Below, one piece after another: positions 16,969-25,188 of a stretch of 64,000 nt of DNA (position 1 is its first letter; the number at the start of each line of letters is the position of its first letter). Location of the stretch: contig NZ_QLKQ01000013.1 of assembly GCF_003349955.1 (NCBI RefSeq), forward strand, positions 1-64,000, given 5' to 3'. Under the pieces are notes generated by a model, which saw only the letters and a program-made list of their open reading frames with translations, was not told the DNA's origin and did not search any database. The position numbers were made by a program, and so were the translations under genes. This stretch comes from Azospirillum brasilense (lineage in GTDB: Bacteria; Pseudomonadota; Alphaproteobacteria; Azospirillales; Azospirillaceae).

Positions 16969-18570
16969 TCACATCGCCGTGCGGACGGCCTCGGCCCCGT
17001 TGCGCGTGTCGGCGGCGCGGGCCGGGGTGGCCGTGGAGGAGGGCTGTGCGGGCGCCGGAGCCGCCTGCGGGGCGACCGCCGGAGTCGGACGGACCGGCTT
17101 CGGCTCAACCCGGCGCGGGGCCGAGACGGTGCCCGCGGCGGCGGGGGCCTGGGTGGCCGATGGAGCGGAGGAACTGGTCGGCACGTCGTCGTAGATGCCC
17201 GGATGCACCCGTACGGTGCCGTCCGTCTCCACCGTGGAGGTCCAGTAGACGAAGCGGACCGGGACGGCGTTGGGCAGGGAGACCGTCTTGGTCTTGCCGC
17301 TGTCGAGCTGCCGCTCGATCGCCGCCGAGTCGAGCTTGGCCGGGCGCAGCAGGGTTTCCGCCACCATCCGGGCGTCGGCCAGCCGCACGCAGCCGGAGCT
17401 GGCGGCGCGCAGGTCGCGCTCGAACAGCCGGGGGTCGTTGGTGCCGTGCAGGAAGATGCCGTCGCCGTTGGTCAGGTTGAAGCGGAAGCGGCCGAGGGCG
17501 TTGTCGTCGCCGGGCTTCTGGACGATGCGGATGCGCTCCGGCGTCACCTGCCACCAGTTGATGCTTTCCGGCACCACCTCGACCCCGTCCAGATAGACGA
17601 CGGCGTCCTTGATGCCGGTGTTGCCCTTCTTGCGCAGCACCGGCAGCTTGTCCTCGACCAGAACGGTCGGCGGCACGGTCCAGGTGGGGTTGATCGTCAC
17701 GCTGGTGACGCGGTCCTGGAGCAACGGGGTCTGGCGCGACGGGCGGCCGACCACGGCGCGCATGGTGAAGTTCAGCTTGCCGCGCTCGATGTAGGACACG
17801 GTCTGGCTGGGCAGGTTGACCAGGATCACCGTGTCGGGAACCGACGCCTGGAAGGCGCGCATCGACGCGGTGGCGCCGCGCATCAGCTTGGCGGCCTCCT
17901 TGGGCGTGCGGTCGAGCGCCTGGCGCGTGACCTCGCCGACCTTGCCGTCCTGCATCAGCCCTTCGGAGAGCTGGAAGGCGCGGACGGCGGTTTCGAGGTT
18001 GTCGTCGAAGCTCTCCGTCCACTGCTCCTGGTTCAGGAAGCCCAGCTCGATCAGCCGGGTGGACAGGCGGCCGACGCGGTCGGCGGCGCGCGCCCGCACC
18101 TGGATGGTCAGGGCCGGCGGCGGCGGCAGCACCTCCACCACGGTGCCGGGCGTCGCCGTTCCGCTGAGCGCGTTGCCGGGCGTCGCCGACGGATCGGCCT
18201 GCGGAACCGGTTCGGCGGGCGGGGTCACCACGACCGTCGGCGCCGTACCGGCGGCGGGGGCGGTGCCCTCCGGCACATCGGAGGGGCGCACGGGGCCGGG
18301 TGCGACCACGTCGACCATGCCGCCGTCGCCCTTCTTCAGGACGGAACCATAGCCCACGCGCGTTTGCTGCACGCGGGGCATGGCTTCCAGTTCGGCGGCG
18401 CGCTGGTCGATCCGCGCGATCCAGGTTCCCACGACATCCCGGCCCGTGGAGGTGCCCGAAGCGGTGGACGGCGCGGCCTGCGCGGGCAGGGCGAGCAGCC
18501 CGGCCAGCAGGCACGCGGCCAGCCTCGATCCGAGGGCGGGCCGGGCGCAGGTGCGAATGGTCGTCAGCAT
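16969..18570 (-). CDS. L,D-transpeptidase with peptidoglycan-binding domain (YcbB/LdtD-like)
   Basis: 533 residues with a signal peptide (residues 1-33, ending AQAA). A linker with Pro/Thr-rich sequence precedes a peptidoglycan-binding repeat (about 190-220, TAVRAFQLSEGLMQDGKVGEVTRQAL). The YkuD catalytic domain (about 245-420) has HGTND and the active-site SSGCVRL with Cys near residue 392. LdtD-type enzymes make 3-3 cross-links in the periplasm or attach outer-membrane proteins. The WWQVTPERIRIVQKPG stretch is characteristic of the YcbB group. The Pro/Ala-rich C-terminal 80 residues look disordered. It is divergent from a D,D-carboxypeptidase gene, whose product makes the tetrapeptide donor used by this enzyme class. 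Confidence 0.9.
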   Translation of the reverse strand: MLTTIRTCARPALGSRLAACLLAGLLALPAQAAPSTASGTSTGRDVVGTWIARIDQRAAELEAMPRVQQTRVGYGSVLKKGDGGMVDVVAPGPVRPSDVPEGTAPAAGTAPTVVVTPPAEPVPQADPSATPGNALSGTATPGTVVEVLPPPPALTIQVRARAADRVGRLSTRLIELGFLNQEQWTESFDDNLETAVRAFQLSEGLMQDGKVGEVTRQALDRTPKEAAKLMRGATASMRAFQASVPDTVILVNLPSQTVSYIERGKLNFTMRAVVGRPSRQTPLLQDRVTSVTINPTWTVPPTVLVEDKLPVLRKKGNTGIKDAVVYLDGVEVVPESINWWQVTPERIRIVQKPGDDNALGRFRFNLTNGDGIFLHGTNDPRLFERDLRAASSGCVRLADARMVAETLLRPAKLDSAAIERQLDSGKTKTVSLPNAVPVRFVYWTSTVETDGTVRVHPGIYDDVPTSSSAPSATQAPAAAGTVSAPRRVEPKPVRPTPAVAPQAAPAPAQPSSTATPARAADTRNGAEAVRTAM

Positions 18571-18921
18571 AATCGAAGCATCCCACGCGGCGATGAACAG
18601 ACGGCTAACGAAAGGCTCTGTTCATGCGTGAGGTCGCACGGACGACACGCGGGGACCAGCGCCCTTTCGGCATAAGACATCTGACGCCCGCGGCGGTGCG
18701 GCACAAGTGACATCGCGCCGAATGATGCTTCTGTGCCACAATGTGCACAGCAGAGTTGCCGCTGCGACACAGGCAACGGCGGAGCGGTGTCCGATCGAAT
18801 GGTAAACGGTGACGCTCACGCCGGAACCGCAAAATCACACGAGGCGCCAGAGATTCGACACATTTTTTGTTAACCGCTTTCAGGGTACAGGAGGCGACCA
18901 TCTCTCCATCCGGTCGCCATC
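18571..18921. other. Divergent promoter region between cell-wall genes
   Basis: 351 bases between the L,D-transpeptidase (minus) and the D,D-carboxypeptidase (plus). No coding frame stands out. An AT-rich stretch (CATTTTTTGTTAACCGC, near 18861-18877) is the likely promoter area for the plus-strand gene. An ACAGGAGG lies 26 bases before its ATG, further than a usual SD. Confidence 0.5.
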
Positions 18922-20055
18922 ATGCCGCGTTCGCCGTACGGTTTCGTCCTGCCGCTGCTTCTGTCCCTGGCCGTCGCCACACCCGTCGCCGTCAATCCCG
19001 TGGACGCCCTCGCCAAGGCGGCCCAGGAGACGGTGCACAAGCAGGCGCCCAAGCCCACCGCCAAGACGGCCGCCAAGGCTGCGCCCCAGAAGGCCGCAGC
19101 GTCCAAGACCGCGGCAAAGCCCGCCGCCGTCCGGACCGCGCACAAGGCCGCCGTCCACAAAGCGGCCACTCACAAGACTGCCGTCCGCAAGGCCGCCGTC
19201 CACCGCACCGGCAAGGCGCGCCGCGCCGGCCGGGTCGCCGCCGGGGCCGCCGCCGGCACCGTGGCGGGCGCCGCCGCCTTCCGCCCGGTCCACGCCTATG
19301 TGCTGATGGACGCGCAGTCGGGGCGGGTCCTCGATTCGGAGAACGCCGACACGCTGACCTACCCGGCGTCGCTGACCAAGATGATGACCCTGCTCCTGAC
19401 CTTCGAGGCGCTGGAGCGCGGCACGCTGCGGCTGGACCAGGAACTGCCGGTGTCGCGCCACGCCACCAACCAGAAGCCGTCGCGCCTGAACCTCGCCGTC
19501 GGCTCGACCATCCGGGTGGAGGACGCGATCCTCGCCCTGACCGTGAAGTCGGCCAACGACGTCGCCGTCGTGCTCGCCGAAGCGCTGGGCGGCAGCGAGG
19601 AGCAGTTCGCCGAGATGATGACGGACAAGGCGCAGGCGCTGGGCATGACCAGCACCACCTTCCGCAACGCCTCCGGCCTGCCGCACAAGGAGCAGCGCAC
19701 CACCGCCCGCGACATGGCCCGCCTGTCGCGCGCCGTGGTGTCCCGCCCCGCGCGGGAATACGCCTATTTCTCGCGCACCCGCTTCGACTGGAACGGCACG
19801 GTGGTGCCCGGCCACAACCGGCTGCTCGGCCGGGTCGAGGGCTATGACGGCATCAAGACGGGCTTCATCAACCTCAGCGGCTTCAACCTCGCCGGCAGCG
19901 CCAGCCGCAACGGCCAGCGGCTGGTCGCCGTCGTGCTGGGCGGCACCACCGCCGCCTCCCGCGACCGTGAGGTCGCCGACCTGCTGGAGCAGGGCTTCGG
20001 CGCCGCGCCGCCCAAGCAGACGGTGGCCGTCACCGACGTGAAGGCCGTCCGCTGA
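18922..20055 (+). CDS. D-alanyl-D-alanine carboxypeptidase (DacA/PBP5 family) with histone-like linker
   Basis: 377 residues. A signal peptide (about 1-30) is followed by residues 33-105, almost entirely Lys, Ala, Thr, His and Val, like histone H1 tails. The peptidase S11 domain starts near 125 (VHAYVLMDAQSGRVL). Catalytic motifs are SLTK (Ser about 150), SAND (about 213) and KTGF (about 313). The enzyme removes the terminal D-Ala of peptidoglycan pentapeptides. The C-terminal beta domain and membrane anchor of classic PBP5 are missing; the protein ends soon after the catalytic domain. The basic linker may tether it to anionic wall or membrane components, which is inference. No close SD precedes the ATG. 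Confidence 0.9.
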   Translation: MPRSPYGFVLPLLLSLAVATPVAVNPVDALAKAAQETVHKQAPKPTAKTAAKAAPQKAAASKTAAKPAAVRTAHKAAVHKAATHKTAVRKAAVHRTGKARRAGRVAAGAAAGTVAGAAAFRPVHAYVLMDAQSGRVLDSENADTLTYPASLTKMMTLLLTFEALERGTLRLDQELPVSRHATNQKPSRLNLAVGSTIRVEDAILALTVKSANDVAVVLAEALGGSEEQFAEMMTDKAQALGMTSTTFRNASGLPHKEQRTTARDMARLSRAVVSRPAREYAYFSRTRFDWNGTVVPGHNRLLGRVEGYDGIKTGFINLSGFNLAGSASRNGQRLVAVVLGGTTAASRDREVADLLEQGFGAAPPKQTVAVTDVKAVR

Positions 20056-20065
20056 AATTCTGCCC

Positions 20066-20374
20066 TCACGGCTCCGCCGTCCGCTTGCGGTCGGCGTGGC
20101 CGAGAGGCTTATCGGGAGCGACGTGGTCGCGCACCCGCTGCTTCAGTTCGGTGATGTCGGGGAAGCGGCCTTCCTCCTTGCGCGACCAGACCACCGCCGC
20201 GCCGTGCCGCACCTCGAAGATGCCGCCCGTGCCGGGCATCAGGGTGACGCCGCCCAACTCGTCCTCGAAGGTGGTCAGGAGCTCCTGCGCCATCCAGGCG
20301 GCGCGCAGCATCCAGCGGCACTGGCGGCAATATTCGATCTGAAGGATGGGCCGGTCGGGGGCTTCGCTGGTCAC
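20066..20374 (-). CDS. SelT/SelW/SelH (Rdx) thioredoxin-fold protein
   Basis: 102 residues from GTG 20374, chosen because AGGAG lies 8 bases upstream; a longer frame continues into a repeat-like region. The CxxC motif in IEYCRQCRWMLRAAW (about residues 15-18) and the later LMPGTGGIFEVRHG are the family hallmarks. Members are small cytosolic redox proteins of uncertain substrate, with Cys replacing selenocysteine. The tail is charged (RKEEGRFPDITELKQRVRDHV). It converges with the D,D-carboxypeptidase gene, 10 bases apart. Confidence 0.9.
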   Translation of the reverse strand: MTSEAPDRPILQIEYCRQCRWMLRAAWMAQELLTTFEDELGGVTLMPGTGGIFEVRHGAAVVWSRKEEGRFPDITELKQRVRDHVAPDKPLGHADRKRTAEP

Positions 20375-20575
20375 GGTCCGCGCTCCTGTCGCTTGGGCTG
20401 TCGTCCTGAGGGGCCTGCCTAAGGGTGCTGCCGAACGGCTTGTCTTCCAAGCCCTTCGCGCGACTCCGTTCGAAGAGGGGGCGTTGCGGCCTCCCCACAG
20501 AGCGGTATCGCCAAAGACGCTTTGCTTCGCAGCCCCCTCCGGCGCTCTTCTGGAGCCGGAGCAACGGGGTGGAGC

Positions 20576-21022
20576 ATGTCGGTACACACGGCCAAGCGAT
20601 TGTGGAACGAGGAAACGGGCTGCGGATTCTGCATGCGGTCGGAACCCGGTGCCCTGTGGTGCCGTGGCCTGTGCCGCGACATTTCCCTGGCCGAACTGGT
20701 CCACCGCGTCCATGCGGTTCGCGACAACGCCACGCGGTTGGAGGTCTCCACCCTGCTGGTGACGAAGCCGGCGCGCCTGCACGCCATTCCCGACGACAAG
20801 GACGCCCCCGCGGCCCGCGCCGCCCAGCTCCGCGGCGCGGCGGTGGACAGCATGGTCCGCAGCCTGCACCGCCTGCGCAGGAGTGCCGACGCCGTGGCGC
20901 TCTCCGCCGACCGGCTGGAGGCCACCCGCAACGCTCTGGGCCTCGGCAAGGAGGAAACCGCGTCCGCCGATCCCTCCTCCGCGGGGCGTCCCCTTTCCCT
21001 GAGCCGTCTCAATCGGGTATGA
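20576..21022 (+). CDS. Hypothetical protein, 148 aa, Cys-containing N-terminus
   Basis: ATG at 20576 follows GGTGGAG. The N-terminal 45 residues hold four Cys (GCGFCMRSEPGALWCRGLCRD), a spacing that could bind a metal. The middle is helical (residues 50-125, including AAVDSMVRSLHRLRRSADAVALSADRLEATR), likely a coiled coil. The Ser/Pro-rich tail is probably disordered. No family was recognised. It is followed 137 bases later by the ABC-type substrate-binding gene. Confidence 0.6.
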   Translation: MSVHTAKRLWNEETGCGFCMRSEPGALWCRGLCRDISLAELVHRVHAVRDNATRLEVSTLLVTKPARLHAIPDDKDAPAARAAQLRGAAVDSMVRSLHRLRRSADAVALSADRLEATRNALGLGKEETASADPSSAGRPLSLSRLNRV

Positions 21023-21159
21023 CGCTGAGAACCGTCCGGAACGGTCGCCGTCACGCGGCTGTCATGGTTCTGGCGTAAACAAGGGCCTTCGTTCGCATAC
21101 CGGGGCACTCCAACGGGGCTCCGGACCGGCGGAGACGACCAGAGAGGGAAACGGGAGAC

Positions 21160-22197
21160 ATGAAGGCCAAGCGCACACACCTCGCCGCGGCGTTCGCGGC
21201 CATCGGAACGACCATCGCCGCCGCCGCCGGCGCGCTTCTGCTGGCCTTGCCCGTCCACGCCGCCCAGGCCGCGACAGACAAGCCGTCCGGGAAGCTGGTG
21301 CTCTACACCTCGCAGCTCGAAGCCGACGCGAAGCAGACGGTGGACGAGTTCAAGGCCAAGAACCCCGGCGTCGAGGTCGAGTGGGTCCGCAGCGGCACGA
21401 CGGAGCTGATGAACAAGCTCCGCGCCGAGATCGCCGCGGGCAGCCCGCAGGCCGACCTGCTGCTGATCGCCGACGCCGTGACCATGGAGTCGCTGAAGGC
21501 GGAGAAGCGCCTGCTGGCCTACAAGGACGCGCCGGTCCAGGGCTACCGCCCCGGCACCCACGATCCGGACGGCACTTGGTTCGCCACCAAGCTGATCACC
21601 ACCGGCATCGCCTACAACACGGCGGCGCCGATGAAGCCGTCCTCCTGGCTCGACCTGCTGAAGCCGGAGGCCAAGGGCACCACCGTGATGCCCAGCCCCC
21701 TCTATTCCGGCGCCGCCGCCATCCACATGGCCGCCGTGAAGGAGCGCGCGGACCTCGGCATGGCCTATTACGAGAAGCTCCAGGCCAACGGCGCCACGGC
21801 GGCCAAGGGCAACGGCGGCATTCTGAAGTCGGTGGCCAGCGGCGAGAAGCTGTACGGCGTCATCGTCGATTACCTGCCGATCCGCGAGCAGGCCAAGGGC
21901 GCTCCCGTCGCCTTCGTCTTCCCCAAGGAGGGCGTCAGCGCGGTGACCGAGCCGGTCGCCATCCTGAGCACCAGCAAGAATCCCGACGCCGCCAAGGCCT
22001 TCATCGCGTTCCTGCTGAGCAAGGAGGGGCAGGAGCTGGCCTCCCGCCAGGGCTTCCTGCCGGCGCTGCCGGGGGTGGCGCCGCCGGCCGGCTTCCCGGA
22101 CACCTCCTTCATCTCGCTGATGCCCTATGACCCGGCCAAGGCCCTGAAGGACGACGAGGCCAACAAGAAGGACTTCGCCGACCTGTTCGGCGGCTAA
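21160..22197 (+). CDS. ABC transporter periplasmic binding protein, iron/AfuA-FbpA type
   Basis: 345 residues. ATG at 21160 follows GGGAGAC. The signal peptide runs to about residue 38 (AQAA). The mature part begins KLVLYTSQLEADAKQTVDEFKAKNPGVEVEWVRSGTTELMNKL, the pattern of extracellular-solute-binding family 1/6 proteins that includes FbpA, AfuA and phosphonate-binding PhnS. The adjacent Tyr pair that ligates iron in FbpA is not evident, so the ligand could be iron, an organophosphonate or another compound. The stop is 2 bases before the permease ATG. Confidence 0.85.
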   Translation: MKAKRTHLAAAFAAIGTTIAAAAGALLLALPVHAAQAATDKPSGKLVLYTSQLEADAKQTVDEFKAKNPGVEVEWVRSGTTELMNKLRAEIAAGSPQADLLLIADAVTMESLKAEKRLLAYKDAPVQGYRPGTHDPDGTWFATKLITTGIAYNTAAPMKPSSWLDLLKPEAKGTTVMPSPLYSGAAAIHMAAVKERADLGMAYYEKLQANGATAAKGNGGILKSVASGEKLYGVIVDYLPIREQAKGAPVAFVFPKEGVSAVTEPVAILSTSKNPDAAKAFIAFLLSKEGQELASRQGFLPALPGVAPPAGFPDTSFISLMPYDPAKALKDDEANKKDFADLFGG

Positions 22198-22199
22198 GG

Positions 22200-23927
22200 A
22201 TGAGTTTGGCAACATTCAGCGACCGGCGGCCTTTTCACGCCGCCGGTCGTTTTTCCGTTTCCGGGGCGCCGCTGCTGTTCGCGCTGGCCGGGCTGATCGT
22301 CCTGCTGCCGATCCTGCGGCTGGTGTGGGAGGTCGCCGGGCCGATGGCGACGGGCGACCTCACGGCGATGACCCGCGTACTGACGTCCAAGATGACGTGG
22401 CGCGCCACCGGGAACAGCGTCGCCATCGCGGCGGGGGCCACGGTCGTGGCGGCGGCGCTCGGCGTGCCCTTCGCGCTGCTCTGTGGCCTGACCGATCTGC
22501 GTGGCAAGACGGCGCTGGCCTTCTGCCTGATCCTGCCGCTGATGATCCCGGCGCAGATCGTCGCCCTGTCGTGGATCCACCTCGCCGGCTCGGGCAGCCC
22601 GCTGCTGAAGCCGCTGGGGCTCGCTCCGGCGCCGGGCACGCCGAACCCGGTCTATTCCTCCGCCGGGATGATTCTGGTGATGGGGATCGAGCACGCGCCG
22701 CTGGTCTTCCTGGCGCTGCGCGCCGCCCTGCGCGCCGTGCCGCGCGATCTGGTCGAGGCCGCCCAGTCGGCGGGCGCCCGGCGCGGGCGGGTGCTGCGCA
22801 CCATCGTCCTGCCGCTCAGCCTGCCGGGGCTGGCCGCCGGGCTGGCCCTGTCCTTCGTCGCGGCGCTGGGCAATTTCGGGGTTCCGGCGCTGCTCGGCAT
22901 CCCGGCGGGGATTCCGGTTCTGCCGACGCTGATCTACCGGCGGCTGGCCGGCTTCGGTCCGTCGGTCCTGCCGGAGGTCGCGGTGCTGGCCGTGCTGATC
23001 GGCGCCATCGCCTGCGTCGGCATCGCCGCGCAGATGGCGCTCCAGGCGCGGGTGGACGCGCGGGTGATCGGCGGTTCGGCGCCCGCGGCGGTGCTGCGGC
23101 TGGGCCGGGCGAGGCGCCCGCTGGAACTCCTCTGCTGGACGGTGGTGGCGCTGATCCTGGCGGCGCCGCTGGCGGCGCTGGCCTCGACCAGCCTGATCCG
23201 CGTCTACGGCCTGCCGCTGGGGCCGGAGACCGCGACGCTGGCGCATTACGCGACGGTGCTGGGGCTCGATCAGGTTGGGCGGGCCTTCACCAACTCCTTC
23301 GTGCTGTCGGGTGCGGCGGCGCTGCTGCTGGTCCTGCTGGCGATCCCGCTGGCCCACGCCATGGCCGGGCCGGGAAAGGGCGGGCGGCTGGTCCGCGCCG
23401 TCGGCGTGCTGATCGAGCTGCCGCACGCGGTGCCAGGCGTGGTGCTGGCGATCGGCTGCATCCTGGTCTTCCTGAAGCCGCTGCCGCTGCTGGGCGTCGG
23501 CCTGTACGGTACGCTGGGAATCATCCTGGCGGCCTATCTGGCGCGCTTCCTGTCGTTGGCCCTGCGGCCGGCCCAGGCCGCCTGCGCCGCGCTGGACCCG
23601 GCGATGGAGGAGGCGGCGCGCGCCTGCGGCGCCGGGCCGCTGCGCCGCCTGCGCACCATCGTGGCGCCCCTGGTGGCGCCCGCGGCGGCGGCGGGCGGGG
23701 TGCTGGTGTTCCTGACCGCCTTCAACGAGCTGACCGTGTCGATCCTGCTGTGGTCGCAGGGGCGGGAGACGCTGGGCGTCGTCGTCTACGCGCTGGAGGA
23801 GGGCGGCAGCCCGACGCTGGCCGCTGCGCTCAGCGTGGTGACCATTGCGGTGGTGGTGACGGTGCTGCTGGCGGTCGGCTGGCTGGGGCGGCGGCTGCCG
23901 GCGGGGATCATTCCCTGGCGGGGGTGA
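22200..23927 (+). CDS. ABC transporter permease, two fused membrane domains (FbpB/ThiP type)
   Basis: 575 residues with about twelve hydrophobic helices in two halves. Each half has the BPD_transp_1 coupling motif: EAAQSAGARRGRVLRTIVLPLSLPGLAAG (about residues 183-211) and EEAARACGAGPLRRLRTIVAPLVAPAAAAG (about 470-500). Such fused permeases work without a second permease gene. It is almost contiguous with the binding-protein gene (2-base gap). The ATPase gene is on the opposite strand, 113 bases away and convergent. Confidence 0.92.
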   Translation: MSLATFSDRRPFHAAGRFSVSGAPLLFALAGLIVLLPILRLVWEVAGPMATGDLTAMTRVLTSKMTWRATGNSVAIAAGATVVAAALGVPFALLCGLTDLRGKTALAFCLILPLMIPAQIVALSWIHLAGSGSPLLKPLGLAPAPGTPNPVYSSAGMILVMGIEHAPLVFLALRAALRAVPRDLVEAAQSAGARRGRVLRTIVLPLSLPGLAAGLALSFVAALGNFGVPALLGIPAGIPVLPTLIYRRLAGFGPSVLPEVAVLAVLIGAIACVGIAAQMALQARVDARVIGGSAPAAVLRLGRARRPLELLCWTVVALILAAPLAALASTSLIRVYGLPLGPETATLAHYATVLGLDQVGRAFTNSFVLSGAAALLLVLLAIPLAHAMAGPGKGGRLVRAVGVLIELPHAVPGVVLAIGCILVFLKPLPLLGVGLYGTLGIILAAYLARFLSLALRPAQAACAALDPAMEEAARACGAGPLRRLRTIVAPLVAPAAAAGGVLVFLTAFNELTVSILLWSQGRETLGVVVYALEEGGSPTLAAALSVVTIAVVVTVLLAVGWLGRRLPAGIIPWRG

Positions 23928-23955
23928 GACGTTCCTGAGGCGGGCCCCCACCAAA

Positions 23956-24013
23956 CCCTCCCCCGCTACGCAGGGGAGGGCTTTAACTCCTCCCCCTGCG
24001 CAGCGGGGGGAGG
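23956..24013. repeat. REP-like double hairpin
   Basis: Two small inverted repeats in tandem: CCCTCCCCCGCTACGCAGGGGAGGG, then CTCCCCCTGCGCAGCGGGGGGAG, which can also pair with each other. It lies between the convergent permease and ATPase genes and could end transcription from both sides. Related CCCTCTCCC hairpins occur elsewhere in the window. Confidence 0.6.
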
Positions 24014-24040
24014 TCGGGAGGGGGGCTCTACACCCTCACC

Positions 24041-25123
24041 TCACACCCCCTCCGGCACCACCCAGCCGTCGCGCACCGCGAGGCGCAGCGCTTCGCCCGG
24101 CGCGACCTGCGCGTCGCCGGACACCCGCAGCAGCAGGCGCACGCCCGGGGCGGCCTGCGGTTCGGCCTCCACCAGGACGAAGCCGCCCTTGTAGGCGGCG
24201 CGCACCACCGTCGCGGCGATGGGACCGCCCGCCGCCGGCTCCAGATCCTCGGGCCGCAGGCAGACCAGCGCCGGCCCCTCCGGCTGGTCGGGGCGGCAGC
24301 GCACCAAAGCCTCCGCCCCGAACAACTGCACCCGCGCGCGGCCGTCGGCCACCGGACCCGTCACCACGCCGTCCACCACCGCGCCCTGGCCGACGAAGCC
24401 GGCGACCATGCGCGTGGCCGGCTCCCGGTAGAGCGTACGGGGGGCCGCCACCTGGGCCAGCCGCCCGCGGTCGAGCACGGCGATGCGCGTCGCCAGGGCC
24501 ATGGCCTCGGCCTGATCGTGGGTGACGTAGACCATGGTGGCGCCGGTCTTGGCGTGGAAGTCGGCGAACTCCTCCTCCATCGCCGCGCGCAGATGCACGT
24601 CGAGGTTGGCGAGCGGTTCGTCCAGCAGCACCAGCTCCGGGCTCATCACGAGGCAGCGGGCCAGCGCCACGCGCTGCCGCTGGCCGCCCGACAGCTCGGC
24701 GGGGTGGCGCGCGTCGAAGCCCGACAGCCCCACCGTGTCGAGCGCGGCGCGCACCCGCTGCTCCCGCTCCGCGCGGGGAACGCGGGCGGTCTCCAGCGGG
24801 TAGGCGACGTTGCCGGCCACCGTCATGTGCGGCCACAGCGCGTAGGACTGGAAGACGAGGCCGATCCGCCGCTCCTCCGGCGGGACGTGGGTGCCGGGAC
24901 CGGACAGGGTGCGGCCGCCGACCGTGATGCGCCCGCCGTCCAGCCGCTCGAACCCGGCGACCATGCGCAGCAGCGTGCTTTTCCCGCAGCCGGACGGGCC
25001 GAGCAGGGCGAGGAACTCCCCCGCCGCCACGTCGATGGTCACGCCGTCCACCGCGGGGGCGGGCGTCCCGGCATAGTGGCGGGAGGCGTCGTCGATCAGG
25101 AGGGCGGGCGTCTGAGTGGTCAT
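24041..25123 (-). CDS. ABC transporter ATP-binding protein (FbpC/PotA type)
   Basis: 360 residues from ATG 25123; the frame extends upstream, but the ABC domain begins right after this Met. Walker A GPSGCGKST (about residue 40), Q-loop VFQSYALWPHMTV, signature LSGGQRQRVALARCLV, Walker B ELVLLDEPLANLD and H-loop VYVTHDQAEAM are all intact. The C-terminal 110 residues resemble a TOBE domain (VCLRPEDLEPA). It is most likely the ATPase of the adjacent binding protein and permease, though it is encoded convergently, so expression must be matched from a separate promoter. Confidence 0.92.
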   Translation of the reverse strand: MTTQTPALLIDDASRHYAGTPAPAVDGVTIDVAAGEFLALLGPSGCGKSTLLRMVAGFERLDGGRITVGGRTLSGPGTHVPPEERRIGLVFQSYALWPHMTVAGNVAYPLETARVPRAEREQRVRAALDTVGLSGFDARHPAELSGGQRQRVALARCLVMSPELVLLDEPLANLDVHLRAAMEEEFADFHAKTGATMVYVTHDQAEAMALATRIAVLDRGRLAQVAAPRTLYREPATRMVAGFVGQGAVVDGVVTGPVADGRARVQLFGAEALVRCRPDQPEGPALVCLRPEDLEPAAGGPIAATVVRAAYKGGFVLVEAEPQAAPGVRLLLRVSGDAQVAPGEALRLAVRDGWVVPEGV

Positions 25124-25188
25124 GGCACCGGAAGTCGCGCTATTCAGGAAGGCGGCGAGGGATAGGCACAGTGCGGAACGGGGGCGTG

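Noticed and set aside
20375..20869. Upstream extension of the SelT-like frame to 20869
   Set aside because: The AGGAG eight bases before GTG 20374 and the family length support the short form. The extension translates into a low-complexity region.
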